64,000 nucleotides of DNA from Hyphomicrobiales bacterium (GCA_016713235.1 JADJPN010000001.1:62001-126000); one strand, 5' to 3'; counted from the stretch's first letter, positions 37,362-46,579 are shown. The notes: generated by a model from the letters alone, not told the origin. Translations and numbers: made by a program.

Positions 37362-38735
37362 ATGGACATCGATCCGCTGCTGCTTGCGCGAATCCAGTTC
37401 GCCTTCACGATCACCTTCCACATCATCTTCCCCACCTTCACGATCGGGCTCTCCGCCTATATCGCGACGCTGGAGGTGATGTGGCTCTACACCGGCAAGG
37501 AGCACCTTCACCGGCTGGCGCGGTTCTGGACCAAGATCTTCGCGGTGTCCTTCGCGATGGGCGTCGTTTCCGGAATTGTGCTCTCTTATCAGTTCGGCAC
37601 CAACTGGAGCCGCTTCTCGGAATTCGCGGGCAACGTCGTCGGCCCTCTGATGGGCTACGAGGTGCTGACCGCGTTCTTCCTGGAGGCCACCTTCCTCGGC
37701 ATCATGCTGTTCGGCTGGGACCGCGTGCCGAAACCGCTGCACGTCTTTGCATGTATCGCGGTCGCGGTTGGCACGCTTTCATCGGCGTTCTGGATTCTCG
37801 CTGCCAATAGCTGGATGCATACGCCGCAAGGTCACGCAATCCAGAACGGGATTGCAGTGCCGGTAGACTGGCTCGCAATCATTTTCAACCCAAGTTTCCC
37901 CTATCGCCTCGCGCACATGACGACCGCGGCCTATCTCACGACATCCTTCGTCGTGCTCGCGGTTGGGGCGCGTTACCTGATCGCGGGAAAGTTTACGGAA
38001 GAAGCGAAAACCATGCTGCGCATGGGCGTTGGCTTCGCGGCCATCGTCGCGCCGTTACAACTGTTTATCGGCGATCAGCATGGGCTGAATACGCTGAAGC
38101 ACCAGCCGATCAAGGTCGCGGCGATGGAAGCGCATTGGGATGGCTCGAAACCCGGCGCGCTCGTCTTGTTCGCGTGGCCCGACGAGAAAAACGAGAAAAA
38201 TCTTTTCGAGATTGCGATCCCCTATGGCGCGTCGCTCGTGCTCACCCACAGCGCAACCGGATTGTTTCCCGGCCTGAAGAGCGTGCCACCTTCGGACCGC
38301 CCGCCGGTGAAGAATATCTTCTTCTCTTTCCGCATCATGGTTGGCATCGGTCTCTTCATGATCGCATCGTCGATCTTCGGCGCGTTCCTGTGGTGGCGCA
38401 GAAAATTATTCGACACGCGCTGGTATCTCTGGCCGATGCAATACACATGGTCGTTTGGATTCATTGCGGTCATCGCGGGCTGGATGGTGACGGAGCAAGG
38501 ACGCCAACCCTGGCTCGTGCAGGGCATCTTCCGGACAGCGGAAGGAATTTCTCCGGTTGCCGGAGGCATGGTGCTCTCGACGCTTCTGCTCTACGTCGCG
38601 GTTTACGCCATCGTGTTCTCGATGGGCATTTATTACATCAACCGGCTGATCGCGAAGGGCCCGATCGTCGGCGAAGACGGCGCGATCAAGAAGGGCGTAC
38701 CGAACCGTCCTATGAGCGCGGCTTCGGAAGGTTAG
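37362..38735 (+). CDS. cydA: Cytochrome bd/CIO-type ubiquinol oxidase subunit I
   Basis: A 457-residue subunit I. ITFHIIFPTFTIGLSAYIAT holds the low-spin/high-spin heme His near the N-terminus; GYEVLTAFFLEATFLGIMLFG holds the conserved Glu; MVTEQGRQPWLVQG is the family GRQPW signature. The Q-loop is short (IKVAAMEAHWDGSKPGAL to LKSVPPSDRPP), so this is the CIO-like, cyanide-insensitive short-loop class. It oxidises ubiquinol and reduces oxygen. A VOC gene (38738) and cydB (39118) follow closely. Start at ATG 37362. Confidence 0.93.
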   Translation: MDIDPLLLARIQFAFTITFHIIFPTFTIGLSAYIATLEVMWLYTGKEHLHRLARFWTKIFAVSFAMGVVSGIVLSYQFGTNWSRFSEFAGNVVGPLMGYEVLTAFFLEATFLGIMLFGWDRVPKPLHVFACIAVAVGTLSSAFWILAANSWMHTPQGHAIQNGIAVPVDWLAIIFNPSFPYRLAHMTTAAYLTTSFVVLAVGARYLIAGKFTEEAKTMLRMGVGFAAIVAPLQLFIGDQHGLNTLKHQPIKVAAMEAHWDGSKPGALVLFAWPDEKNEKNLFEIAIPYGASLVLTHSATGLFPGLKSVPPSDRPPVKNIFFSFRIMVGIGLFMIASSIFGAFLWWRRKLFDTRWYLWPMQYTWSFGFIAVIAGWMVTEQGRQPWLVQGIFRTAEGISPVAGGMVLSTLLLYVAVYAIVFSMGIYYINRLIAKGPIVGEDGAIKKGVPNRPMSAASEG

Positions 38736-38737
38736 CC

Positions 38738-39115
38738 ATGATCTCGTTCGAACGCACAGTGCCGGTGTTGCGCATGTTCTCGCTGGAGAAAGCGAAAGAG
38801 TTCTATCTCGATTTTCTCGGCTTCAAGATCGACTGGGAGCATCGCTTCGAAGAGGATGCGCCGGTTTACATGCAGGTGTCACGCAGCAACGCCATGCTGC
38901 ACTTAAGTGAACACTTCGGCGACGGCACACCGGGCGCGGCCGCATATTTTTATATGAAAGGCATCGAAGAGTTTCATCGCGAGCTGTCCGAGAAGAACTA
39001 CCGGCACGCGCGGCCGGGAATTCATCGTCAGACCTGGGGCATGATCGAAGTCATGATCGACGATCCTTCCGGCAACAAGCTGCGCTTCGGCGAGCCGAAA
39101 CTACAGGGAGTTTGA
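38738..39115 (+). CDS. VOC/glyoxalase superfamily protein inserted between cydA and cydB
   Basis: A 125-residue VOC-fold protein: FERTVPVLRMFSLEKAKEFY, DFLGFKIDWEHRFEEDAPVY, then AMLHLSEHFGDGTPGAAAYF and IEVMIDDPSGNKLRFGEPK. This is the pattern of bleomycin-resistance or glyoxalase-like proteins, with metal-ligand candidates His and Glu. Its start is two bases after the cydA stop and cydB begins three bases after its own stop, so it is an integral member of the oxidase operon. Its role there is unknown; a resistance function would be guesswork. Confidence 0.85.
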   Translation: MISFERTVPVLRMFSLEKAKEFYLDFLGFKIDWEHRFEEDAPVYMQVSRSNAMLHLSEHFGDGTPGAAAYFYMKGIEEFHRELSEKNYRHARPGIHRQTWGMIEVMIDDPSGNKLRFGEPKLQGV

Positions 39116-39117
39116 AC

Positions 39118-40122
39118 ATGGAGTCGTATCTCCCGCTGATCTGGGCGCTGGTGATCGGTTTCGCGGTCGCGATGTATGTCGTGCTCGACGGCTTCGATCT
39201 CGGTATCGGAATCCTGTTTCCTTTCGCGAAGCAGGAGGCCGAGCGCGACCAGATGATGAACACGGTCGCGCCGTTCTGGGACGGGAACGAAACCTGGCTC
39301 GTGCTTGGCGGCGTCGGCTTGCTGGTCGCCTTCCCGGTTGCTTACGCGATCCTGATGCCGGCGTTTTATTTGCCGGTGACTTTGATGTTGCTCGGTCTTG
39401 TGCTGCGCGGTGTTTCGTTCGAATTCCGCTGGATCGCAAAGACAAGCAAGTATCTCTGGAACATCGCCTTCGCCGGAGGCTCGATGGTCGCGGGCTTCAT
39501 GCAAGGCATCATTGTCGGCGGCATGGTGAGTGGCGTCAAAGTACAGGGCACGCAATATGCCGGCGGTTCTTTCGATTGGTTCACACCGTTCAACCTGATG
39601 TGCGGTTTTGCGATGATCGCAGGCTACACGCTGTTAGGCGCGACGTGGCTGATGATGAAAACCGAAGGCGAAGTCGCGAAACACGCCCGCAAGCAGGCGA
39701 TGATCGCGCTTTACGCGGTTCTGTTTTTCATGGCGGTGGTTTCGCTTTGGACGCCGCTGGAACACGCGCGCATTGCGGAGCGCTGGTTCACGCTGCCGAA
39801 CTTCCTGTTCTTCTGGCCGGTGCCGCTCGTCACGGCAGTGCTTTCGTTCCTGTGCTGGCATTGGATCAGGAAGGGCAACGACACCATGCCGTTCCTGTGC
39901 GCGATCGCGCTCTTTTTCATGGGCTATTCGGGGTTGGTGATTTCCAATTTCCCCTATCTCGTGCCGCCGACCCTCGACGTATGGCAAACTGCGGCGGTTC
40001 CCGCGAGCCAGATTTTCTCGCTGATGGGAATGCTGTTCATGTTTCCGATTCTCGTCGGCTACACGATTTTGAACTACTGGGTATTCCGTGGAAAATTGAA
40101 AGAAGGCGAAGGCTATCACTGA
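39118..40122 (+). CDS. cydB: Cytochrome bd/CIO-type ubiquinol oxidase subunit II
   Basis: A 334-residue subunit II with about eight transmembrane helices. The family pattern is clear: MYVVLDGFDLGIGILFPFA, VAPFWDGNETWLVLGGVGLL, FEFRWIAKTSKYLWNIAFAG. It forms the scaffold partner of subunit I. Start at ATG 39118 rather than 39112. The gene ends the cydA-VOC-cydB unit; no cydX-like small ORF was evident in the 160 bases after it, which hold only a hairpin before the convergent GT39-like gene. Confidence 0.93.
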   Translation: MESYLPLIWALVIGFAVAMYVVLDGFDLGIGILFPFAKQEAERDQMMNTVAPFWDGNETWLVLGGVGLLVAFPVAYAILMPAFYLPVTLMLLGLVLRGVSFEFRWIAKTSKYLWNIAFAGGSMVAGFMQGIIVGGMVSGVKVQGTQYAGGSFDWFTPFNLMCGFAMIAGYTLLGATWLMMKTEGEVAKHARKQAMIALYAVLFFMAVVSLWTPLEHARIAERWFTLPNFLFFWPVPLVTAVLSFLCWHWIRKGNDTMPFLCAIALFFMGYSGLVISNFPYLVPPTLDVWQTAAVPASQIFSLMGMLFMFPILVGYTILNYWVFRGKLKEGEGYH

Positions 40123-40254
40123 GTTCTGCACCGCAGCGGGAGTTCACTTGAAGTGAGAAGTGAGGCGGTATAGCCGCGCACTTCATGTTCCAATTCAAGA
40201 AAAATCCGAGTCTATTCAGGCTGTTGCGAAATACCTCTGAAAGCACGATTCCGC

Positions 40255-40280
40255 GCGGCTTCTTAACGTATCGAAGCCGC
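40255..40280. terminator. Possible hairpin between convergent cydB and GT39-like gene
   Basis: GCGGCTTC (40255-40262) pairs with GAAGCCGC (40273-40280) over a 10-base loop, followed by TTT on the + strand. It abuts the stop of the opposing gene. The T tract is weak. Confidence 0.4.
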
Positions 40281-40281
40281 T

Positions 40282-41820
40282 TTACTGCGCCGGCGGTACG
40301 ATCGCCCAGCCGAGACGAACCGGATCGCCGCCACCCCGCGCCCATGGCAGACGCAGCGGCGCTTCTTCCGTGAACGCAGGAAGACGCGCGACATAACCCT
40401 GGGGCGGCGCGTTGTCGGCGCCGCGAATTTGCCAGAACACGATGCCGCCCTTCTTTTTAAACTCGGCTTCGTCGATCCACGGCGCGCGGGCGCGATCAGC
40501 ATCGATGAAAACGCGCGGACGATTCACGGAGAGGACAGACACCTGCGACGCCTGCACACGTTCGCCGACCACGAATTCGAGCGGGCGGCCGGTGCGCGTT
40601 TGATAAATTTCATTGAAGGTTCGTGCGAGCGCCGACGCAGGCCAGTTCGCCGGCCTGTTCTCACCAAACCATCCGGGTGCGAAACTAAAAACCAGCTGCA
40701 TTGCCGGTGGTGCGAACAGGAAGATGAGCGCGATCGCGCCGACAAACCTCTGCCGGCGAACGATCAATCTGTCGCCGCCGATTATCACGACGGCGATTCC
40801 GGTGAGCATCAATAATGGACTGAAGAGCTGCAAGCGTGCCGAGGCATCGAATCCATAAAGCGCAAGCAAGGCGAGCAGTGCGGGAGCAAGCGCGAGTGCA
40901 ACGACGCCCCTACGCGAAGCAAGCGCCGTAGGCTCGCGGACAAATACCGGGGCGTTATCTTTTTCTTTCGCCGCGTAAGCGGTCGCAAGAAATACGAGCA
41001 GTGCGAACCCGAAATGGCCGAGCAGTATGCCGAACGATAACCGAAGCGGCGAAATCATTTCGCCCGGCGCGATTCCTGCGCCGGCGCCCGCGAGCAAATT
41101 GCTCCATCCGTTCTGCCACAACCACAACAGGCGCGGTCCGGCGATGAAACCGAAAACGAACAGTCCGAACGCAATGCTAAGCAGCGCATCGGAACGCGCG
41201 ACCACGGCACGCATGCGTGCACTCGACACGGTGACAGCCGCGAGAGCAACGAGAAGCACAAGACCTTGCGGTCCAGCGTAAATCGTCACGCCGAGGATCG
41301 CGCCAAGCACGACCCACGCATTCGGATTTTTTTCACCGGCCGCGACCCACCACGCAAGAAACGCGGCCGCGACGAGCGGCATCAGCAGCAAATCTCCGGT
41401 AAGCGAACTTCCAGGAAACGCGACCGGAAAAATACTGACCATCAGCAATACCGCAATCGCACCCTGCCGGTCGCCGATAACGCGGCGCGCGAAAAGAAAA
41501 ACAATCCACCCTGCAAGCGCGACGCAAAGCGCCGACGCAAGCCGCAATGCGAAGAGCGAGCCGGTCGCGCGGTAAATCGTTTCGGAAGTCCATGCCGCGA
41601 GCGGCGGCATCTCCGCGTAACCCAGGAACCACTCACGCCCGAGTGCAAGCGCAACCGCCATCTGTGGCGGCGGCGCTGGTTCTGCGAAATGCGTCGCAAT
41701 CGCCCACAGCAACGCGTGCGCGATCAGACCGAGACCGAGAAAGCCCGCGGGCGCCGCGCGCAAGCCTTCAACGAAGATCGAGGTTTCGAGCGGCCCGGCC
41801 GCTTCACGAAGCATTGGCAT
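40282..41820 (-). CDS. Polytopic membrane glycosyltransferase of the GT39/ArnT type
   Basis: A 512-residue protein with about 9-11 transmembrane helices. The first periplasmic loop carries FLGYAEMPPLAAWTSETIYR, the Glu/Asp-containing region of GT39 and ArnT-type enzymes (where DE or EYPP-like residues bind the lipid-linked sugar). The C-terminal soluble part includes EIYQTRTGRPLEFVVGERVQ. It probably transfers sugar from a polyprenyl phosphate donor to an envelope target, but the substrate is unknown. ATG 41820 overlaps the rnhB stop (TGATG), giving translational coupling to rnhB. Confidence 0.8.
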   Translation of the reverse strand: MPMLREAAGPLETSIFVEGLRAAPAGFLGLGLIAHALLWAIATHFAEPAPPPQMAVALALGREWFLGYAEMPPLAAWTSETIYRATGSLFALRLASALCVALAGWIVFLFARRVIGDRQGAIAVLLMVSIFPVAFPGSSLTGDLLLMPLVAAAFLAWWVAAGEKNPNAWVVLGAILGVTIYAGPQGLVLLVALAAVTVSSARMRAVVARSDALLSIAFGLFVFGFIAGPRLLWLWQNGWSNLLAGAGAGIAPGEMISPLRLSFGILLGHFGFALLVFLATAYAAKEKDNAPVFVREPTALASRRGVVALALAPALLALLALYGFDASARLQLFSPLLMLTGIAVVIIGGDRLIVRRQRFVGAIALIFLFAPPAMQLVFSFAPGWFGENRPANWPASALARTFNEIYQTRTGRPLEFVVGERVQASQVSVLSVNRPRVFIDADRARAPWIDEAEFKKKGGIVFWQIRGADNAPPQGYVARLPAFTEEAPLRLPWARGGGDPVRLGWAIVPPAQ

Positions 41821-42485
41821 CAAGAGTCTGGGTTGGAGACAGTGATTTGCGCCGGGAGCCGCGCGCCATTCAACAATTCGCGGACAGGCGCGAAAGAATT
41901 TCTGTGATGCACGGTCGGGCCATGCGTGCGCAGCCGCTCCCAATGCAGGGAGGTCGAATATCCTTTGTGTTTCTCGAAACCATACTCCGGATGCGCGAGA
42001 CCGAGCTGCATCATCAAGCGGTCGCGCGTGACTTTCGCGACGATCGAAGCGGCGGCAATCGAAGCGACAATGCCGTCGCCGCGGATCACGGGTTTGACCT
42101 CGCATGGCAAAGGCAAGGTGTCGCGGCCATCGACAAAAACAAGTTGCGGGCTGCGCGGTAACGCGCCGACGGCCTGTGCGAGCGCCCAAAGGCTTGCGCG
42201 TAGAATATTGTCGCGGTCGATGCGCGCCGGCGGCGCGATCGTGACGGCGACTTCGGCGGTTGCACAAATTTTTTCGTACAGCACGTCGCGCGTTGCCGCG
42301 CCCAGCTCTTTTGAGTCGTCGAGGCCTTTCGGCACACACGACGGGTCGAGAATCACGGCGGCGGCGACGACCGGCCCCGCAAGTGGCCCTCTGCCCGCTT
42401 CATCGCAGCCGGCGACCGGCGCACAGCCGCGGCGCATCGCATTGGCTTCGCGAGCGAAGGTCGGACCACGGCGCGCGGGAATCAT
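41820..42485 (-). CDS. rnhB: Ribonuclease HII
   Basis: A 221-residue enzyme that cleaves the RNA strand of RNA-DNA hybrids and removes misincorporated ribonucleotides. The metal-binding motif is AGCDEAGRGPLAGPVVAAAV; others are GLDDSKELGAATRD, VFVDGRD and IVAKVTRDRLM, with HPEYGFEKHKGYST near the C-terminus. Start is ATG 42485 (MIPARRGPT); the open frame extends to 42587 but without conserved sequence. It overlaps the downstream GT39-like gene by three bases. Confidence 0.94.
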   Translation of the reverse strand: MIPARRGPTFAREANAMRRGCAPVAGCDEAGRGPLAGPVVAAAVILDPSCVPKGLDDSKELGAATRDVLYEKICATAEVAVTIAPPARIDRDNILRASLWALAQAVGALPRSPQLVFVDGRDTLPLPCEVKPVIRGDGIVASIAAASIVAKVTRDRLMMQLGLAHPEYGFEKHKGYSTSLHWERLRTHGPTVHHRNSFAPVRELLNGARLPAQITVSNPDS

Positions 42486-42661
42486 GTCAGGAACTTTGCA
42501 GGTGCTCGATTGTTCGAATGCACCGGACCATGCCACGCGAATCCGGCCTCTTCTACTTATAAGAGCGGACATTTGCGGCAAACTCACAGGTCGGCCACAA
42601 TCGCGATAACAGATAGCGCCAATAGCGGTGCCTGAACCCGCGGGGCTGGAGGCGAGAGAAG

Positions 42662-43600
42662 ATGCGTTGGGACGATTTCCGAAGCAGCGATAACGTTGAT
42701 GACCGCCGCGGCGACGATAGCGGACCGCTTGCCGGACCCGGCTTTCCGCTGCCGACCGGGCGCGGCGGTATGGGGCTCGGCACCATTATTATTGTCGGTC
42801 TCATCGCTTGGGCGGTCGGCATCGATCCGCGCGTGATCCTGACCGGCATCGAGATGACGCAAGGCCAAGGCCCGACCGGCGGTTACGAGCGGCAGATGCC
42901 GAACCAGCAGGCTCCGGTACGCAAGAAAGGTCCGCCGACTGACGAACTCGGCCGCTTCGTGGCCGGCGTGCTCGGCGAAACTGAAGATCGTTGGGCGGAA
43001 ATTTTTGGCGAGAGCGGCGCGCGCTACAGGCCGCCCCGGCTTGTTATCTTCAGCCGTGCGACCAACTCGGCTTGCGGCTATGCGCAGTCAGCGATGGGCC
43101 CGTTCTACTGCCCGCCCGAGCAGGCGGTCTATCTCGATACGTCTTTCTTTCAGGACTTGCAGCGCAAGCTCAACGCCTGCCCGGCCGGCTCGAAGTCTTG
43201 CGAGTTCTCGCAAGCTTACGTGATCGCGCATGAGATCGGCCATCACGTGCAGAACATCACCGGCATCCTGCCCAAAGTGCAGCAAGCGCAACGCGGCATG
43301 AGTCCGCGCGAACGTAATGCCATGCAGGTGCGCGTCGAATTGCAGGCAGACTGCTTCGCGGGCGTGTGGGCGAACCGGCAGCAGAAGAAGCGGCCGTTCC
43401 TCGACCCGGGCGATGTCGACGCGGCCTTGCAGACGGCGAGCGCGATCGGCGACGACACCTTGCAGCGCCGCTCGCAGGGCGCGGTGGTACCAGACTCCTT
43501 CACGCACGGCTCGGCGGCGCAGCGCAAGCAATGGTTCCAGACCGGTTTCCAGACCGGGGACGTGAACCGCTGCAACACTTTCGCGGCCGGCGCGATCTAG
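42662..43600 (+). CDS. Neutral zinc metallopeptidase, YpfJ-like
   Basis: A 312-residue protein. An N-terminal disordered, Gly/Asp-rich region is followed by one membrane helix (GTIIIVGLIAWAVGIDPRVI) and a peptidase domain. The HExxH zinc motif is in AYVIAHEIGHHVQNITGILP, with RVELQADCFAGVWAN supplying a further ligand; GPFYCPPEQAVYLDTSFFQD is also family-typical. GGAGGC precedes ATG 42662. Role unknown; it is expected to be active on the periplasmic side. It is followed by moaB at 12 bases. Confidence 0.92.
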   Translation: MRWDDFRSSDNVDDRRGDDSGPLAGPGFPLPTGRGGMGLGTIIIVGLIAWAVGIDPRVILTGIEMTQGQGPTGGYERQMPNQQAPVRKKGPPTDELGRFVAGVLGETEDRWAEIFGESGARYRPPRLVIFSRATNSACGYAQSAMGPFYCPPEQAVYLDTSFFQDLQRKLNACPAGSKSCEFSQAYVIAHEIGHHVQNITGILPKVQQAQRGMSPRERNAMQVRVELQADCFAGVWANRQQKKRPFLDPGDVDAALQTASAIGDDTLQRRSQGAVVPDSFTHGSAAQRKQWFQTGFQTGDVNRCNTFAAGAI

Positions 43601-43612
43601 AGCCGCACGGTC

Positions 43613-44158
43613 GTGAACGATAAGCCGTTCGTTCCGGTCCGTTTCGCAGTGCTGGCCGTTTCGGACACGCGCGACCTGGCCGAAGACAGGTCGGGTGCGC
43701 TTCTTGCGGAGCGCATCGAAACCGCCGGCCACAAGCTCGCCGCACGCGCCATCGTGAAGGACGACGTTCGCGCCATCCGCGCCAAGGTGCGGGGCTGGAT
43801 CAAGGACAAGAAGATCGACGCGGTGATCACCACCGGCGGCACCGGTTTCACCGGACGCGACGTGACGCCGGAGGCGGTAGAGCCGCTATTCGAGAAGCGA
43901 ATGGAAGGGTTCTCCTTCGTGTTTCATCGCGTCTCGTTCGAGAAAATCAAATCCTCGACCATCCAGAGCCGCGCGACCGCGGGCGTTGCCAATTCCACCT
44001 TCATCTTCTGCGTGCCGGGTTCGCCCGGCGCCTGCCGCGACGCATGGGACGAAATCCTCGTACATCAGTTCGATCTGCGGCACCGGCCCTGCAACTTCGT
44101 CGAGATCATGCCGCGGCTTGACGAGCATCTGAAGCGGGCGAAGATCAAGAAGAAGTAG
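43613..44158 (+). CDS. moaB: Molybdenum cofactor biosynthesis protein MoaB
   Basis: A 181-residue MoaB/MogA-fold protein. It contains FAVLAVSDTRDLAEDRSGAL, DAVITTGGTGFTGRDVTPEA (molybdopterin-binding TTGGTG) and TFIFCVPGSPGACRDAWDEI. MoaB binds and probably adenylates molybdopterin. It starts at GTG 43613, 12 bases after the metallopeptidase stop, with no strong ribosome site. It is likely co-transcribed with the upstream gene. No other moa gene is in the window. Confidence 0.92.
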   Translation: MNDKPFVPVRFAVLAVSDTRDLAEDRSGALLAERIETAGHKLAARAIVKDDVRAIRAKVRGWIKDKKIDAVITTGGTGFTGRDVTPEAVEPLFEKRMEGFSFVFHRVSFEKIKSSTIQSRATAGVANSTFIFCVPGSPGACRDAWDEILVHQFDLRHRPCNFVEIMPRLDEHLKRAKIKKK

Positions 44159-44202
44159 CGCGTAGTAGCGGTGCTTGTTAGCCTCATCCTGAGGACTCAA
44201 AA

Positions 44203-45444
44203 TTGAGCAAGCCGAAAGTCGTCATCATCGGCGCTGGGTTTGGCGGGCTGGAAGCAGCACGGGCGCTGCGAAAGACCGACGCAGAAATTACGGTCATCGA
44301 CCGGCACAATCACCATACCTTTCAGCCCCTGCTCTACCAGGTCGCGACGGCGGTGATTTCTCCCGCCGATATCGCGTGGCCCGTACGCAGTATTCTACGC
44401 AAACAGCAAAACGCGAGCGTCATGCTCGGATCGATCAAAAGCATCGACACGACTGCGCGCGTCGTTCGCGCGGACACCGTCGAATTGCCCTACGACTATC
44501 TCGTGATCGCAACGGGAGTGACGCACTCCTATTTCGGCCATGACGACTGGCAAAACGCCGCGCCGGGCCTCAAGACACTGACCGACGCGACAAAAATCAG
44601 AAGCCGCGTGCTGCTTTCCTTCGAGCGCGCCGAGCTTGCAAAGAATGAGGACGACAGAAAACGCCTGCTTACTTTCGTCATCGTCGGCGGTGGCCCGACC
44701 GGGGTGGAAATGGCCGGTGCTATCGCGGAAATTGCGCGCCAGACCTTGCGTTTTGACTTCCGCCACATCGATCCGCGTGCCGCGCGCATTCTTCTGATCG
44801 AAGCGGGTCCGCGCATTCTTCCCGCGTTTCCAGAAGACCTTTCGGCTTATGCGGAGAAGTCGTTGCGGAAGATGGGCGTCGAGGTGATGACGTCGACGAT
44901 GGTGACCGACGTGAAGCGCGACCATGTCATGCTTGGAGAGCACAAAATCTCTTCCGAAGCCATCGTCTGGGCAGCGGGCGTGAAAGCCTCTGACGCCGCG
45001 CAGTGGCTGGGCGCGGAAGCCGACCGCGCAGGGCGCATCAAAGTCGGCGAAGACCTGAGCGTGCCCGGACACCCGGAAATTTTCGCGGTCGGCGATACGG
45101 CGTCACTCGCCACGCCTATTCCCGGCATCGCACCCGCTGCAAAACAGATGGGAAAATACGTCGGCCGCCTGATTGCCGCGCGCATAGCCGGACAAGCGCC
45201 GCCAGCGCCGTTCGCCTATAAACATGCAGGCGATCTTGCGACCATCGGCAGAAGATCGGCGGTCGTAAAATTGAATAAACTGAAGCTGACCGGGTTCATC
45301 GGCTGGTTGTTCTGGTCGGTCGCGCACATTTATTTTCTGATCGGCATCCGCAACCGTCTTATGGTTGCGATGACTTGGCTCTGGAGCTACGTCACCTATC
45401 AGCGTGGCGCACGGCTAATCACCCGCGACGACAGGCCGGGCTAG
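44203..45444 (+). CDS. ndh: Type II NADH dehydrogenase
   Basis: A 413-residue single-subunit NADH:quinone oxidoreductase. FAD motif KVVIIGAGFGGLEAARAL at the N-terminus; NADH-binding motif TFVIVGGGPTGVEMAGAIAE near residue 165; VGDTA (EIFAVGDTASLATPIPG) near residue 290. The C-terminus (GWLFWSVAHIYFLIG) is amphipathic and attaches it to the membrane. It reduces ubiquinone without proton pumping. Start is TTG 44203; the frame has no better start. It may feed the CIO-type oxidase encoded 5 kb away. Confidence 0.92.
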   Translation: MSKPKVVIIGAGFGGLEAARALRKTDAEITVIDRHNHHTFQPLLYQVATAVISPADIAWPVRSILRKQQNASVMLGSIKSIDTTARVVRADTVELPYDYLVIATGVTHSYFGHDDWQNAAPGLKTLTDATKIRSRVLLSFERAELAKNEDDRKRLLTFVIVGGGPTGVEMAGAIAEIARQTLRFDFRHIDPRAARILLIEAGPRILPAFPEDLSAYAEKSLRKMGVEVMTSTMVTDVKRDHVMLGEHKISSEAIVWAAGVKASDAAQWLGAEADRAGRIKVGEDLSVPGHPEIFAVGDTASLATPIPGIAPAAKQMGKYVGRLIAARIAGQAPPAPFAYKHAGDLATIGRRSAVVKLNKLKLTGFIGWLFWSVAHIYFLIGIRNRLMVAMTWLWSYVTYQRGARLITRDDRPG

Positions 45445-46058
45445 AGAGCGGAACCAAATCCTTCGTCGCCCGCCAGAAGCACCCGGCTTCGAAGCTTCAC
45501 AATCCGCATGCGGCCGAGTTTCGCGAGCAGGCGCTTGTGCGCGTTCGCGCCGTTCTGGTGGCCACCGAGCTTTTGATAGAGGAGCTTCGAAATCAGCAGG
45601 CCCTGCTCTGCGCGCGGGCGGCCGGTGAGCACGAGCCGCGCGCTTGCAGCGGCTTCGGCGAACCGTGGCTTCATGCCGAAGCCTTCATAGGCAAGACGGA
45701 AAGTCGCGGCGCGGCGGTCGGCGTGGCCTGCGCGCCCGACGGTATCCAGAAATTTCCGTACCTCGCGCGTCCAGCCTTCTTCGAGCATTCCGTCCGGACC
45801 GAGAAAAAGCAGCCACTCGCCGCGCGCAGCAGCCTGTGCGCCGGCACGAAGCCGCGCGCCAAGATCGGAGTCGGCTTGAACAAAAACGCAGCCGGCCGCA
45901 TCGGCCACCGCTTCGGTCTCGTCTTTCGAGCCGCCATCCGCCAGCACGACATCGCGCACGATGCCGGCCGCTGCGCCGGAAACGAGTGCCGACAATGTGG
46001 GCACGATCTGCCGCTCCGAATCGAGCGTGGGAATGACGACGCTGATCAACGCAGGCAC
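45441..46058 (-). CDS. Short family 2 glycosyltransferase-like protein
   Basis: A 205-residue protein starting at GTG 46058. The GT-A core is visible: ISVVIPTLDSERQIVPTLSA, VVLADGGSKDETEAVADAAG and GEWLLFLGPDGMLEEGW (DxD-like site reduced to GPDG). The C-terminal third is basic (ANAHKRLLAKLGRMRIVKLR). Proteins of this short type occur near moaB/udg genes in rhizobia; the acceptor is unknown. The 3' end overlaps the convergent ndh 3' end by four bases. Membrane helices are absent. Confidence 0.8.
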   Translation of the reverse strand: MPALISVVIPTLDSERQIVPTLSALVSGAAAGIVRDVVLADGGSKDETEAVADAAGCVFVQADSDLGARLRAGAQAAARGEWLLFLGPDGMLEEGWTREVRKFLDTVGRAGHADRRAATFRLAYEGFGMKPRFAEAAASARLVLTGRPRAEQGLLISKLLYQKLGGHQNGANAHKRLLAKLGRMRIVKLRSRVLLAGDEGFGSAL

Positions 46059-46126
46059 TTCATTAGTATAATCTCGCTCTCGCGCCCTGCGCCTGCACGC
46101 GCAAGCGCAGGGCTGCGAGGCTTTTA

Positions 46127-46579
46127 CTACTTCACCGCGATCGCCGAAATCTCGACTTTCGCGTCGAGCGGTAAACGCGCGACCTGCACCGTGGCGCGTG
46201 CCGGCGGCGCCTTCGTGAAGTAGGTGGCATAGACGCCATTCATCGCCTTGAAGTCGTTGAGGTCCTGAAGGAAGACCGAGGTCGAGACGACGTTGTCGAG
46301 CGTCATGCCGGCGGCTTCCAGCACGGCCTTCAGGTTATCGAGCACCTGCTTGGTCTGGTCTTCGATGTTCGCGTCCGAACGCATCTTCTTGGTCTTGGGA
46401 TCGATCGCGACCTGGCCCGCGAGATAGAGCGTGTTGCCGACCTGAATCGCCTGCGAATACGGCCCGATCGCTTCGGGCGCGTTCGGCGAAGAGATCACCT
46501 GCTTGCCGCCTTGCGCCTGCACGATGCCGGCGAGCGCCAGAACCGCTGCGCCCGCGAGGGCGAGTTTTACGATGTTCAT
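46127..46579 (-). CDS. RidA family protein with a signal peptide
   Basis: A 150-residue RidA/YjgF protein. It opens with a signal peptide (NIVKLALAGAAVLALAGIV, cleavage near VQAQ), then the RidA core KQVISSPNAPEAIGPYSQAI, NTLYLAGQVAIDPKTKKM and the catalytic Arg/Glu pair in PARATVQVARLPLDAKVEIS. Classical RidA deaminates reactive enamine/imine intermediates in the cytoplasm; a secreted form must act elsewhere, and its substrate is unknown. ATG 46579 has GGGAG at a normal distance (46582 is in frame). Confidence 0.88.
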   Translation of the reverse strand: MNIVKLALAGAAVLALAGIVQAQGGKQVISSPNAPEAIGPYSQAIQVGNTLYLAGQVAIDPKTKKMRSDANIEDQTKQVLDNLKAVLEAAGMTLDNVVSTSVFLQDLNDFKAMNGVYATYFTKAPPARATVQVARLPLDAKVEISAIAVK

